A stretch of 64,000 nt of DNA. Origin: Clostridia bacterium (lineage in GTDB: Bacteria; Bacillota; Clostridia; Christensenellales; Borkfalkiaceae). Position 1 is the first letter of the stretch. Each line of letters opens with the position of its first letter. Below the pieces are notes generated by a model. That model was not told the origin of the DNA and did no database searches. It worked only from the letters and a program-made list of their open reading frames with translations. Positions 26,241-34,811 of the stretch are shown in pieces. The stretch is taken from the NCBI GenBank assembly GCA_017502525.1, contig JAFVUV010000009.1:1-64000 (forward strand). The letters are read 5' to 3'. The translations under genes were made by a program, and so were the position numbers.

Positions 26241-26308
26241 AATTACTCCTAATCGGGATTTTTAAGGTTGTTTTTCCCCAAACTCCCCTATTTTATTCTT
26301 TGTTATTT

Positions 26309-26337
26309 ATTATATAAATAAATCCACCGTTTGTCAA
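26309..26337 (-). promoter_or_regulatory. promoter of pgk-tpiA-gpmI, inside a terminator
   Basis: Perfect minus-strand consensus: TTGACA (26332-26337), 17-bp spacer, TATAAT (26309-26314). The -35 lies in the loop of the hairpin at 26322-26353, and the spacer contains its 3' arm. Confidence 0.88.
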
Positions 26338-26353
26338 ACGAAAAACGGTGGAT
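26318..26353 (-). terminator. terminator of the Na/Pi transporter gene
   Basis: 11-bp stem ATCCACCGTTT/AAACGGTGGAT (26343-26353 with 26322-26332), loop of 10, then UUAUUUAUAU. It starts 6 bases after the stop codon at 26360. Confidence 0.7.
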
Positions 26354-26359
26354 ATTTAT

Positions 26360-28054
26360 CTAGTTATTATCTTTATTCTCGTGTTTTGATGGAACGAGAT
26401 ATTTTTTGATACTAAACGCAACGTTGGTTATATGGTCTGCAACCCTTTCAAGATTAGAAACCGTTTGAAGATAAATAGAACCAAGTTCAGCAATACATAA
26501 ACCTTCTCTTACTCTATCGATATGTCCGTTTTCAAGGTCTTTGCTCATATCGTCAATTTCTTCTTCTATAACTTCAACTTCTTTTAATCCTTTAAGATTA
26601 CGCTCGTTAAACGCGGTGAACGCATAACCGTAAAGCAAGTTAACCTTTCCTACAAGTTCAGTAAGTTCTTTTTTAGCGTCTTCGGAAAAAGTAAAGCCGT
26701 CTTTTCTTAAGCGCTCTGCGTATTCCATAATATTTTCAGCGTAATCACCCACCCTTTCAATATCTGAAACGACGTGATAATACGAACCTACTTTCTTATC
26801 GTCTTCATCACTTAAATCTTTGCTCATGAGTTTGGTCAAATATGCGGTAATCGCTTTATTGTGATGGTTTATAATTTCTTCGTTGGAACGGAGTTTTGCC
26901 GTGTTGTCCACATCGGGATTTAACAACATTTCAACTGCAAAGTTGATGTTTTCCTTTGCAAATTCGCCCATTCTTATAATTTCGTTTTTAGTGTTACCAA
27001 CAGCGACCGGAGGTGTTGAAAGAAGTCTATCGTCAATAAACTTAAATTCAAATCTATCGTCTTCTTTCGCTTTCTTTTCGGGTATGATAAAGCAAGCAAG
27101 TTTAACAACGTATTTACTAAAAGGCAACAACAACGCGGTTGTGCAAATATTAAATAAAGTGTGGAATATTGCTATTTGTTGACCAACGTCACCAGACATT
27201 GACGCAAATAATCCCGCAACTTGATTTTTCCAAATCCAAAGCGGTGCAATAAATAATATGCAACCGAAAGTGTTAAATAACAAGTGAACGATTGCCGTTC
27301 TTTTAGCGTTAACGTGCGTGCCCGCCGACGATAAAATTGAAGTGATACAAGTACCGATATTCGAGCCAAGAGCAAGGAATAACGCGTTGCTGAAAGGTAA
27401 AACACCTATACTTGCCAAAACTACCATTAAGCTGGTTATTGTTGATGAGCTATGTACTAATGCAGTTATTACAATACCGATTAAGATAAGCAATAACGGG
27501 AAGTGGTCGCCTTGGAATATCGCTTGCACCCATGCGTAAGGTTGACTTTTGCCGTCAACGAACATTATAAGTTTTGCGTAAGTTGATATAAATTCAAGTC
27601 CTACGAAAATAAGTCCAAGCCCTGCAAGAATATTGCCTACGTTAACGACTTTTTCATTTTGAACGAGCATTGCCATCAAAATACCGATACAGCCAATCAT
27701 TGCGGCGATTGCACCTATATCGATTGAGCCGATACTTGAAAGCGATACTATGTGTGCGGTTACCGTTGTACCGATATTAGCACCCATAATAACGTTAGTT
27801 GCTTGAACCAAAGTCATAAGCCCGATATTAACGAACCCGACGAGCATAACCGTAGTGGCCGTTGAACTTTGGATAATGCTAGTTACTGCAATACCAACGC
27901 CAACCCCTGCAAAACGGTTTGTGGTTACCTTACCTAAAAGTCTTTTCATACCTACGCCGGCAACCTGCTCAAGCGCACCGCCCATTACTTTCATACCGAG
28001 CATCATTGCGGCGACGCCACCGAACATAAAAAATATGTTCCATACCATGTCCAT
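26360..28054 (-). CDS. Na+/phosphate cotransporter (NptA/YjbB type) with PhoU-like tail
   Basis: 564-residue membrane protein. The two inverted family repeats are seen as SIIQSSTATTVMLVGFVN (about 60-77) and ALVHSSSTITSLMVVLASIG (about 204-223), each with the QSS/HSS signature of type II Na/Pi transporters. Eight or more hydrophobic segments run to about 345, then a PhoU-like helical cytoplasmic domain to the end. The ATG at 28054 has AAGGAG 8-9 bases upstream; an ATG 48 bases earlier lacks one. The direction of phosphate movement cannot be told; many of these act in efflux. Confidence 0.9.
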   Translation of the reverse strand: MDMVWNIFFMFGGVAAMMLGMKVMGGALEQVAGVGMKRLLGKVTTNRFAGVGVGIAVTSIIQSSTATTVMLVGFVNIGLMTLVQATNVIMGANIGTTVTAHIVSLSSIGSIDIGAIAAMIGCIGILMAMLVQNEKVVNVGNILAGLGLIFVGLEFISTYAKLIMFVDGKSQPYAWVQAIFQGDHFPLLLILIGIVITALVHSSSTITSLMVVLASIGVLPFSNALFLALGSNIGTCITSILSSAGTHVNAKRTAIVHLLFNTFGCILFIAPLWIWKNQVAGLFASMSGDVGQQIAIFHTLFNICTTALLLPFSKYVVKLACFIIPEKKAKEDDRFEFKFIDDRLLSTPPVAVGNTKNEIIRMGEFAKENINFAVEMLLNPDVDNTAKLRSNEEIINHHNKAITAYLTKLMSKDLSDEDDKKVGSYYHVVSDIERVGDYAENIMEYAERLRKDGFTFSEDAKKELTELVGKVNLLYGYAFTAFNERNLKGLKEVEVIEEEIDDMSKDLENGHIDRVREGLCIAELGSIYLQTVSNLERVADHITNVAFSIKKYLVPSKHENKDNN

Positions 28055-28186
28055 AAAAGTTTCTCCTTCATAATGTAATATATAAATCAACGTTTTGAGC
28101 AAATAAATAACTTTACTTTATGGATAATGGCGATATCCTGAATATAATTAAAAGTTTTTCTTATATTTCCAAATCTCGCCTTTTAA

Positions 28187-28216
28187 ACTATACAATAAAA
28201 TATTATTTTTTGTCAA
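28187..28216 (-). promoter_or_regulatory. promoter of the Na/Pi transporter gene
   Basis: Minus strand TTGACA (28211-28216), 18-bp spacer, TATAGT (28187-28192). The leader of about 125 bases carries a GGCGA/TCGCC hairpin. No PhoP box was recognised. Confidence 0.78.
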
Positions 28217-28239
28217 TTATTTTAACTGCGTTAAAACAA

Positions 28240-28271
28240 AAAACAGCACGGAGAAATTTTTTCCGTACTGT
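28240..28271 (-). terminator. terminator of the spoVT-to-trmL operon
   Basis: Minus-strand ACAGUACGG / CCGUGCUGU (28263-28271 with 28243-28251, one G-U pair), then UUUUUUGUUUU, 10 bases after the trmL stop. Confidence 0.85.
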
Positions 28272-28281
28272 TAATCAATCG

Positions 28282-28773
28282 TTATTTATTAGGGATTTCG
28301 CCTTCGGTTTTAAAATTAGGATAACCGTGTTGGCGCAACGCTTCATAAACGCCCACGCACACAGAATTTGATAGATTAAGCGAACGTGTTTCACCCATCA
28401 TAGGAATTCTAACGCACTCGTCGTAATGTTTTTCTAAAAGGCTTTCGGGAAGTCCTTTCGTCTCTTTACCAAACACCAAAAAATCCCCGTCTTTATAGGT
28501 CGCGTCAGAGTGAATACACTTTGCTTTCGTAGAGAAAAAGTGAAAATTCTTACCGTTATAGAATTTTTCCATTACTTCTTCAATGCTATCGTAATAAAAA
28601 ATATCAAGCAAATTCCAATAATCTAACCCCGCCCTTTTTAAGTGTTTATCCGAAACTTCAAACCCTAGCGGACGCACCATATGTAATTTTGCACCCGTAA
28701 CAGCACAAGTTCTTGCAATATTGCCTGCATTTTGCGGAATTTCCGGCTCAACTAAAACTATATTAAGCGTCAT
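28282..28773 (-). CDS. trmL: tRNA (cytidine/uridine-2'-O-)-methyltransferase TrmL
   Basis: SPOUT methyltransferase that methylates the wobble ribose of tRNA-Leu isoacceptors. 163 residues: VEPEIPQNAGNIARTC, VFGKETKGLPESLLE (SAM-binding knot) and RSLNLSNSVCVGVYEAL. The size is standard. It follows the nitrilase homologue by 11 bases and has AAGGAG before the ATG. Confidence 0.94.
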   Translation of the reverse strand: MTLNIVLVEPEIPQNAGNIARTCAVTGAKLHMVRPLGFEVSDKHLKRAGLDYWNLLDIFYYDSIEEVMEKFYNGKNFHFFSTKAKCIHSDATYKDGDFLVFGKETKGLPESLLEKHYDECVRIPMMGETRSLNLSNSVCVGVYEALRQHGYPNFKTEGEIPNK

Positions 28774-28784
28774 TTGTTTCTCCT

Positions 28785-29465
28785 TTAATATCCCGAATTA
28801 AAATCACGATAAAGCCCACGCCTACGCGATTGTATGAGATGATAATCTTTTTCTATTTTTATATTAGCTTTTACAAAATCGTTGCAACTAGCAACCGAAA
28901 TTCGTCCTTTTATATCTGAAACGCAAGCGTAGTTATTAGCACACAACACCATAGCCACGCCGTTTGCAAACGCGCCCGCCCTTAACATTATTTGTGGCAT
29001 TGTGTTTTCTAATTTTTTAAACACGCAAACTATCAGTTCGGCATCACACAATGCAAGCACCCTTGCCGTTTCAGGAAAAAACAAATCTTCCGCAACTAAC
29101 AACCCGATTTTTCCCGCGCTAGTATCGTATACTCTAAATCCACTACCCGCGGCGTATTCACTATCGTCAATAGAATGCACCATATCGGACACGCCTAAAA
29201 TTTTACCTTTATCAGCTATTACGGCCGAGTGTCTAAACACACCGTAGTTATCAGTATCGCAACCGCAAATTATCACGCACGATAACTGTTTTGAAAGTCT
29301 TGCTAGGTCGTGAAAATATTCAGTTTCGCCACTTAATTCTTTTTTATAACTTACAAGCCCCATACCGTTAAAGCCGAACGCTATTAAATCTTGACGTCCT
29401 AATTCCGAAAGTTTTTCTTGCCAAACGGAATTGAGCGTATCGCCCGTAACGAAACAAGTCTTCAT
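28785..29465 (-). CDS. carbon-nitrogen hydrolase (nitrilase) fold protein lacking the catalytic triad
   Basis: 226 residues with the alpha-beta-beta-alpha nitrilase layout; GKIGLLVAEDLFFPETARVLAL (119-140) aligns with the family GLLICYDLRFPELAR segment. Ala125 stands where the nucleophilic Cys is expected, Met95 (SDMVHSIDD) where the Lys is, and FGFNGMG (30-36) has no Glu. It is therefore probably a non-catalytic binding protein or a degenerating gene, though the frame is intact and the Shine-Dalgarno (GGGGGA) good. It sits between dusB and trmL in an RNA-modification neighbourhood. Confidence 0.75.
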   Translation of the reverse strand: MKTCFVTGDTLNSVWQEKLSELGRQDLIAFGFNGMGLVSYKKELSGETEYFHDLARLSKQLSCVIICGCDTDNYGVFRHSAVIADKGKILGVSDMVHSIDDSEYAAGSGFRVYDTSAGKIGLLVAEDLFFPETARVLALCDAELIVCVFKKLENTMPQIMLRAGAFANGVAMVLCANNYACVSDIKGRISVASCNDFVKANIKIEKDYHLIQSRRRGLYRDFNSGY

Positions 29466-29521
29466 ACAAAATCCCCCAACGGTTTTTACTATACCATTGT
29501 ATTAACCGTAAACCGTTTTTG

Positions 29522-30460
29522 TTAAAGATTTTGATTTATTAAATCTAGAATTTCTTTAGTGCTTTGCGCTTGAACGAGTTTTGCTTTCAACTGTTTTACT
29601 CCCACCGCGCCTTTAAAGTAATAGGGCGTAAATTTTCTAAACTCTCTTGAGGCTTTTTCGTCTCCATATTGTTCTTTCATTAGTTCAACGTGCGCTAATA
29701 TGTAGGTCTTAAGCGTTTTTTGCGAAGAAGTTTTAAGCAGTTTATTTACTAAAAACGGGTCGGAAATCGCTCCGCGCGCAAGCATAACTCCGTCCGCACC
29801 CGTATTATTTATCATTATATTTGCATCTTGTTCAGTAAAAATTCCACCGTTAGCAATTACGGGGATATTGACCGCCTTCTTTGCGCGTTCTATCGCGTTA
29901 AAGTCAGGTTCGCCCGAATAATACGCATCCCTAACTCTACCGTGAATAGTTATCAACGATGCGCCCGCGTGTTCAGCCATTTTAGCAAACTCCGTTGCAA
30001 TATCGTCCCCTTGTTTTTGCCCCGTACGAATTTTTACGGTAATTGTCTTGCCACTCTTAACGCACTCACTAACAATTTCTTCGGCTTTCTTTATGTCAGT
30101 TAAAAGCGCGCTACCTTCACCGTTTTTGAAAACTTTGGGCACGGGACAGCCCATATTAATATCCACAATTTCAAAATGCCTTAAGTCTTCACTCTCACAA
30201 GCTAAACGCATAAAATACGGGTCGGAACCGAAAATTTGAACTGCCGTTTGATTATAATTATCACCCGAAAACAAAAGTTGTTTAGAGCCTTCGCCACCAT
30301 AAATCAACCCTTTTGCGCTAACCAGTTCGGTAAAAGTTAAGCCTATGCCTTGCTCAATTTGTAGTTTTCGTATTGAATAATCGGTATACCCTGCCATAGG
30401 CGCTAAAAATATGTTGTTTTTAACCCGTAACTTGCCGACGGAAAGTTCTTTTACTTGCAT
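29522..30460 (-). CDS. dusB: tRNA-dihydrouridine synthase DusB
   Basis: FMN TIM-barrel enzyme reducing uridine in the tRNA D-loop. 312 residues: APMAGYTDYSIR, DINMGCPVPKVFKNGEGSAL with the catalytic Cys near 101, TVKIRTG, HGRVRDAYYSG and IANGGIFTEQDA. The start lies inside the last 41 bases of the spoVB-type gene, so translation is coupled. It is followed after 56 bases by the nitrilase homologue. Confidence 0.95.
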   Translation of the reverse strand: MQVKELSVGKLRVKNNIFLAPMAGYTDYSIRKLQIEQGIGLTFTELVSAKGLIYGGEGSKQLLFSGDNYNQTAVQIFGSDPYFMRLACESEDLRHFEIVDINMGCPVPKVFKNGEGSALLTDIKKAEEIVSECVKSGKTITVKIRTGQKQGDDIATEFAKMAEHAGASLITIHGRVRDAYYSGEPDFNAIERAKKAVNIPVIANGGIFTEQDANIMINNTGADGVMLARGAISDPFLVNKLLKTSSQKTLKTYILAHVELMKEQYGDEKASREFRKFTPYYFKGAVGVKQLKAKLVQAQSTKEILDLINQNL

Positions 30461-31781
30461 TTTCTACCTTTCTACTAAATATCAATATTAAGTTTATCAA
30501 ACATACTGCAAAATAGCAAGCGTTTAAGGCTATACCGCTACCGTAAATATTAAGCGACGGTATTTTTAATAGCACTACACTTAAAATAGTTTTTAGTACG
30601 ACACCGATAGAAAGGCTAATAACGGGCGTATAAAGTTTGCCTTTGCCGATAAGCACGGCGTTTGCAGACTGTAATAACGAAAGCGTTAATATACAAGGCG
30701 AAACGAGTTTTAATAAATTGACCACGGTGTTTTTTTCAGATGATGGTAAATTTCTAAACAAAATATTTACTATCAATCTTGAACCGAAAAAACACGCGAT
30801 TACACACGGCAGAGCGGCTATAAAAGTATAAAGCAAAACTTTAACTGAATTTTTGTTTTCTTCTTCTCTAGTTTTAGATGCCGAAACGGCGGGAATTGCA
30901 ACGGCGGCAAGTCCGTAGCAAATAGATACGGGCAAATTTACTACCGTCAACACCGCACCACCCAAAAGCCCGTAAAGTGCGGTTGCATCATCTCTATACG
31001 CGCTTAAAATGTTAACGGTTAAAAAACTATCTATAACTTGTGAAAAAGGCAAAAGTATGCCTATTAACGTTATAGGTATGGTCGTCTTTATAATTGTTTT
31101 TGCTTGCGGTCTAAAATCCGCCCTATTAAATGCAAAGATAAGCCCTAGCCTTTTTTTGCGTATTAAAAATGTTATATATAATAGTGCTAGCGCAACCACT
31201 TCGGAAAAAGTTATTGCAAGCGTTGCTCCGGCAACAGCTTTAGGTAGGTCGTAAATAAAAAGACTTGCAAACAGCAATCCCAACGCTAGTTTAATTACTT
31301 GTTCGGCTACTTGAGAGGCGGCGGTAGGTATCATATTCATAAAGCCTTGAAAGTATCCCCTATAGCACGAAATTAAAGCGACCAAAAATACTGCGGGGGC
31401 TAAACTGATATAACTTAAAAATGCTTGCGGTTCGCCTTGTAAAGTTGCAAGCCGTTTGCTTAATACCAGCATAATAAACGTGCCGACTAAACCGAAAAAT
31501 AAAAGAAGCCTAATACTGCTTCTTAAATAGTTATAAGCTTTTTGTTCTTTTTCATTAGCGTTTAAAGACGCTATAATGCGCGATATCGCACCAGGAACGC
31601 CCGCACCGGAAAAGTCAAGCAACAACGCGTACACAGGGAACACCATTTGATAAAGCCCCAAACCTTTACCGCCCAAAATATTAGTTAAAGGTATTCTATA
31701 AAGCGCGCCTAAGGCTTTTGAAACAAACGCACCCAAGCCTAAAAATATTGCGCCACCAAAAAAGGTTTTTTTCTTTTTCAT
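30420..31781 (-). CDS. SpoVB/YabM-type polysaccharide flippase (MOP superfamily)
   Basis: 453 residues with about 14 transmembrane helices; the N-terminus FFGGAIFLGLGAFVSKALG and YRIPLTNILGGKGLGLYQ is characteristic of the SpoVB/YabM group that flips lipid-linked cell-wall or spore-cortex precursors. It directly follows spoVT, as yabM does in Bacillus. The ATG at 31781 is chosen because the domain begins there; an in-frame TTG at 31817 has no ribosome site. The ATG itself also has none: a perfect 10-bp hairpin ends 9 bases upstream. Confidence 0.88.
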   Translation of the reverse strand: MKKKKTFFGGAIFLGLGAFVSKALGALYRIPLTNILGGKGLGLYQMVFPVYALLLDFSGAGVPGAISRIIASLNANEKEQKAYNYLRSSIRLLLFFGLVGTFIMLVLSKRLATLQGEPQAFLSYISLAPAVFLVALISCYRGYFQGFMNMIPTAASQVAEQVIKLALGLLFASLFIYDLPKAVAGATLAITFSEVVALALLYITFLIRKKRLGLIFAFNRADFRPQAKTIIKTTIPITLIGILLPFSQVIDSFLTVNILSAYRDDATALYGLLGGAVLTVVNLPVSICYGLAAVAIPAVSASKTREEENKNSVKVLLYTFIAALPCVIACFFGSRLIVNILFRNLPSSEKNTVVNLLKLVSPCILTLSLLQSANAVLIGKGKLYTPVISLSIGVVLKTILSVVLLKIPSLNIYGSGIALNACYFAVCLINLILIFSRKVENASKRTFRRQVTG

Positions 31782-31790
31782 AATATGTAA

Positions 31791-31815
31791 GCGGTTGTGG
31801 GATAACCACAACCGC
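31791..31815 (-). promoter_or_regulatory. hairpin before the spoVB-type start codon
   Basis: Perfect 10-bp GC-rich stem (31791-31800 with 31806-31815), 5-base loop, no U-run on either strand. It fills the space where a Shine-Dalgarno would lie, so it may mediate coupling with spoVT or restrict translation. Confidence 0.5.
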
Positions 31816-31826
31816 AAAACGAAAAA

Positions 31827-32372
31827 TCACATAAGGAACGCGGATAAAAAGTTTGCGCCAAGCTGAACTAATTTAACGTCACTTGACGAAAAGCGTGAGA
31901 CTTTATCGTTATCAAAAACAACTATTGCGCCAAAACAGTCTCCGCCGAAAATCATCGGCACAACTATTTGGTTTTCCGCCTCAAAATTTTCTCCTTTGAC
32001 TATGGGAACTATCGTTCCGCCATCAGATTTAGAAATTACAACGCTTTTTCTCTCTTTTAATATTTTATCCATCTGCTCGGATAAAATTTTCCCTATTGCC
32101 TCTTTATATTTGTTGCCCGTAACGTAAATTACGGCATCACAATCGGTAATTAAACAAACCTTTTCGGTAAGCGAATTAATACCATCCGCAATCGCTTGAG
32201 CGTAAGTGCTAATAGTAGAAATAGGCGAATATTTTTTTAAGACTAATTCGTCTTTGCTTGCATAAATTTCCAAAGGGTCGCCCTCTTTAATTCTTAAAGT
32301 TTTACGCAACTCTTTGGGAATAACAAGCCTACCTAATTCGTCAATTCTTCTAACTATTCCCCTTTCCATCAT
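31827..32372 (-). CDS. spoVT: stage V sporulation regulator SpoVT (AbrB family)
   Basis: Transcription factor that tunes forespore gene expression in spore formers. 181 residues: an AbrB swapped-hairpin DNA-binding domain GIVRRIDELGRLVIPKELR (5-23) with EGDPLEIY, and a C-terminal GAF domain (about 56-180, ending LGANFLSAFLM). The start codon is doubled (ATGATG) and lies in the 3' arm of a hairpin whose loop holds the GGAGG ribosome site. It leads an operon with spoVB-type, dusB, nitrilase homologue and trmL. Confidence 0.93.
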   Translation of the reverse strand: MMERGIVRRIDELGRLVIPKELRKTLRIKEGDPLEIYASKDELVLKKYSPISTISTYAQAIADGINSLTEKVCLITDCDAVIYVTGNKYKEAIGKILSEQMDKILKERKSVVISKSDGGTIVPIVKGENFEAENQIVVPMIFGGDCFGAIVVFDNDKVSRFSSSDVKLVQLGANFLSAFLM

Positions 32373-32398
32373 ACTGACCTCCGTTTGTTAGTATGATG
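32367..32398 (-). promoter_or_regulatory. start-codon hairpin of spoVT
   Basis: CATCATACT (32390-32398 on the minus strand) pairs with AGTATGATG (32367-32375) in a perfect 9-bp stem. GGAGG lies in the 14-base loop and both ATG triplets in the 3' arm. As DNA it is also a 9-bp inverted repeat that a dimeric AbrB-type protein could bind. Autoregulation is inference. Confidence 0.6.
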
Positions 32399-32404
32399 TG
32401 CAAG

Positions 32405-32433
32405 ATTTTAACTTTTATGCGTGGTTTACGCAA
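32405..32433 (-). promoter_or_regulatory. candidate promoter of spoVT
   Basis: Minus strand TTGCGT (32428-32433), 17-bp spacer, TAAAAT (32405-32410). The predicted start near 32398 is the first base of the start-codon hairpin. The -35 overlaps the stop region of the upstream gene. Confidence 0.5.
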
Positions 32434-33568
32434 CGAGTTTCCACGCGTCAGGAATAATTCTATTTTGTATTAACCACTCGGTATCTTTTAAGGGTTTATC
32501 GTCGTTTGAACAAGTTACTTTCACACCGTTTTCAGAACTAGAACTAACGACTATATCTCCGTTATAAGCATCAAAACTATCGCCAACCTTTTTCATTGTC
32601 ATATAAACTTTATTCACACCGTTTGAAGCTAGCCTATTGATAGTTTCTTGGTGTGGGAATCCGTATTTGTCCCCCGCGACACCAGATATAACGCATATTT
32701 TTGGTTTAATGACTGAAAGCAATACGTCGTTTGATGACGTTCGCGAGCCGTGATGCCCTGCTTTATATAAATCAACTTCTTTTAAGTTATTATTCGCAAC
32801 TAAATATTCTTCACCATCATCTTCTAAATCGCCCGTAAACAAGAATTTACGGCTACCGTGATGAAACTGTACGCATACCGAATAGTTGTTTTCCTTGTCA
32901 GCTTGGTTTTCGTAATAATAATTGTATAGAATTTCAAGTTTTATATTGCCGTCATCAGACAAATTGTAAAATTTTTGCGCACCTTCTTCGCTTTCAGTAT
33001 AACACTCTAAGGCTGTATAGTGCTTTGCGCCTAATTGAATTTCAGCATCACGCTCTTTAACGTAACGCCCGTACAAAGTATCGTTTCCTTTATCCGTGGT
33101 TAATTGATTATCAGTTAGCGGAAAATCAATAATAACGCCTATATCATACAAATCAAATATCGTTTGACTATTTCCACTACCACCTAAACACGCGATATGG
33201 TCCTCATGAGCGTGCGTTACTATTAAATATTCAATTTTGTTATCGGTCATCCTAGAGTTTATATAACTAGAAATACTGTCAAGACTACTATAATAACTTC
33301 CGCCGTCAATTAATATATCGTTATCGCCTGCTTTTATATAAATGCAATCCCCAGACGTGCCGTAATTAAGTTGCATAAAATGAAATTCAATCTCGCCTTT
33401 GGGCGCAATATAAGGGTCTTTGAAAAATTTATTATATATAAAATATCCACCTATGGCAACCGCTAAAATTATAAACGCCAAAAAAATCGAACCAGGCGAC
33501 GCCTTTTTTATGGTTTTAACCGCATTCTTTACTTGGCGCACTTGCTTTTTCGTATATCTTTTTGCCAT
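32426..33568 (-). CDS. membrane-anchored metallo-beta-lactamase-fold hydrolase (ComEC C-domain-like)
   Basis: 380 residues. A basic N-terminus and one transmembrane helix (about 28-46) anchor an extracellular or periplasm-facing hydrolase domain. Metal motifs are THAHEDH (118-124), FTGDLEDDG and AGHHGSRTSS, as in the soluble hydrolase domain of the DNA-uptake protein ComEC. There is no channel domain, so this is a stand-alone ComEC-type hydrolase, likely a nuclease or phosphodiesterase by family. GGAGG precedes the ATG. It follows ddh with a terminator-like hairpin between. Confidence 0.83.
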   Translation of the reverse strand: MAKRYTKKQVRQVKNAVKTIKKASPGSIFLAFIILAVAIGGYFIYNKFFKDPYIAPKGEIEFHFMQLNYGTSGDCIYIKAGDNDILIDGGSYYSSLDSISSYINSRMTDNKIEYLIVTHAHEDHIACLGGSGNSQTIFDLYDIGVIIDFPLTDNQLTTDKGNDTLYGRYVKERDAEIQLGAKHYTALECYTESEEGAQKFYNLSDDGNIKLEILYNYYYENQADKENNYSVCVQFHHGSRKFLFTGDLEDDGEEYLVANNNLKEVDLYKAGHHGSRTSSNDVLLSVIKPKICVISGVAGDKYGFPHQETINRLASNGVNKVYMTMKKVGDSFDAYNGDIVVSSSSENGVKVTCSNDDKPLKDTEWLIQNRIIPDAWKLVA

Positions 33569-33600
33569 AAAAATCCTCCAGTAATAACTAATTTTAAATT

Positions 33601-33626
33601 AAAGCGCGCCACTATGGGTGCGCCTT
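33601..33626 (-). terminator. terminator-like hairpin after ddh
   Basis: Minus-strand AAGGCGCAC / GGCGCGCUU with loop CCAUAGU (one mismatch, one G-U), followed by UAAUUUAAAAUU. Weak U-run. Confidence 0.5.
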
Positions 33627-33630
33627 AAAA

Positions 33631-34605
33631 CTATAATAAAGTCGCTCTTAATTCACTTTCTGATAATGGTGATAAATACTTAATCGGAATATCAAACACA
33701 GTCAACACACCCGACCTACCTTCTTTGCTAAGTCTTGCAACCGCTCTAGCATATGCCGTCAGCACACTACCCGTAAACTCGGGGTTAGAATCAAGTTTAA
33801 GTGATAATTCTAAAAGGTGCGCGTTTTCATCAGTAGTGTTTCCCGAACGGAACACAAGCCCTCCGTGTGAAAGTTTACGTTGCATTTCTTTAACCTTATC
33901 TTCCGAAACGAAATTTACTGTCGTATCGTAATCGGCAAAATAGTTTGGCATTTGTTTAATCGCCTTTTCTATTGCAAGTTTATCCGCACCGTCTTTTACT
34001 GCAACGAAACACTCTCTATAATGTTTGTCACGCGTAGTTAAATGTGGATTAAGTCCACTTCTTACTGCGTCTAGCGCTTGTTCTTTTGGAATAGTATACT
34101 GAATTGCGTTCACTACGCCGTCAATTCTTCTTATAGCGTCGCTATGACCTTGAGAAACGCCTTTGCCCCAAAAAGTATAATCTTTACCGTCAGGCATAAC
34201 CGCACCAAAAAGCGTTCTTGCAATAGAGAACATCCCAGGGTCCCAACCAATGCTAATTGCTGAAAGCGTGCCGTTTGCTTTTGCTATCTTTTCTAAACTT
34301 TCGTAATATTCGGGGATTTTCGCGTGCGTATCAAAAGAATCCACCGTGTTAAACTTTTCAAGTAGTTTAGCCGTTGTTTTAGGTAGGTCAGTCGCGCTAC
34401 CGCCACAAAGCAATAACACGTCTACTTTACCCACGAACTCGTCTAACTTATCCACCGAATAAACGGGGTAATCAACGATAGGTTTAATAGTTTCGGGCGC
34501 GCGACGAGTAAAAATCCCCACGCACTCCATATCCATCGCTTTATTGACGGCAAGAGTTACCCCCTTGCCTAAATTACCATAACCAACTATACCTACTTTA
34601 ATCAT
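33631..34605 (-). CDS. ddh: meso-diaminopimelate D-dehydrogenase
   Basis: NADPH enzyme that makes meso-diaminopimelate directly from tetrahydrodipicolinate, for lysine and peptidoglycan. 324 residues: Rossmann motif VGIVGYGNLGKG, SFDTHAKIPEY, SIGWDPGMFS and GKGVSQGHSDAIRRI. The ATG at 34605 with AAGGTG upstream gives the family length; an ATG 72 bases earlier adds unrelated residues. It diverges from spoIIE; the 206-base gap has AT-rich -10-like sequences but no convincing pair for this gene. Confidence 0.94.
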   Translation of the reverse strand: MIKVGIVGYGNLGKGVTLAVNKAMDMECVGIFTRRAPETIKPIVDYPVYSVDKLDEFVGKVDVLLLCGGSATDLPKTTAKLLEKFNTVDSFDTHAKIPEYYESLEKIAKANGTLSAISIGWDPGMFSIARTLFGAVMPDGKDYTFWGKGVSQGHSDAIRRIDGVVNAIQYTIPKEQALDAVRSGLNPHLTTRDKHYRECFVAVKDGADKLAIEKAIKQMPNYFADYDTTVNFVSEDKVKEMQRKLSHGGLVFRSGNTTDENAHLLELSLKLDSNPEFTGSVLTAYARAVARLSKEGRSGVLTVFDIPIKYLSPLSESELRATLL

Positions 34606-34811
34606 AAAGACACCTTCTAAAAAAGTTTGTAAATTAATTTTACTATAACTTTTAACGCTTTCAAAACGAATAAACAAAAGTATTTATTATATATTTTATC
34701 AAATATTTTTATCTGTTAATTTTTGACGACATTTAACAAAATCGGTCAATTTTCTTTACCGTATATATTATATAATGAAAACCTAATTTAAGTCAAGAGA
34801 GGTTATGTGTT

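Noticed and set aside
34606..34811. Spo0A box for spoIIE (TTTGACGACA region near 34720-34732)
   Set aside because: It matches only part of the TGTCGAA consensus and its spacing to a promoter cannot be fixed.
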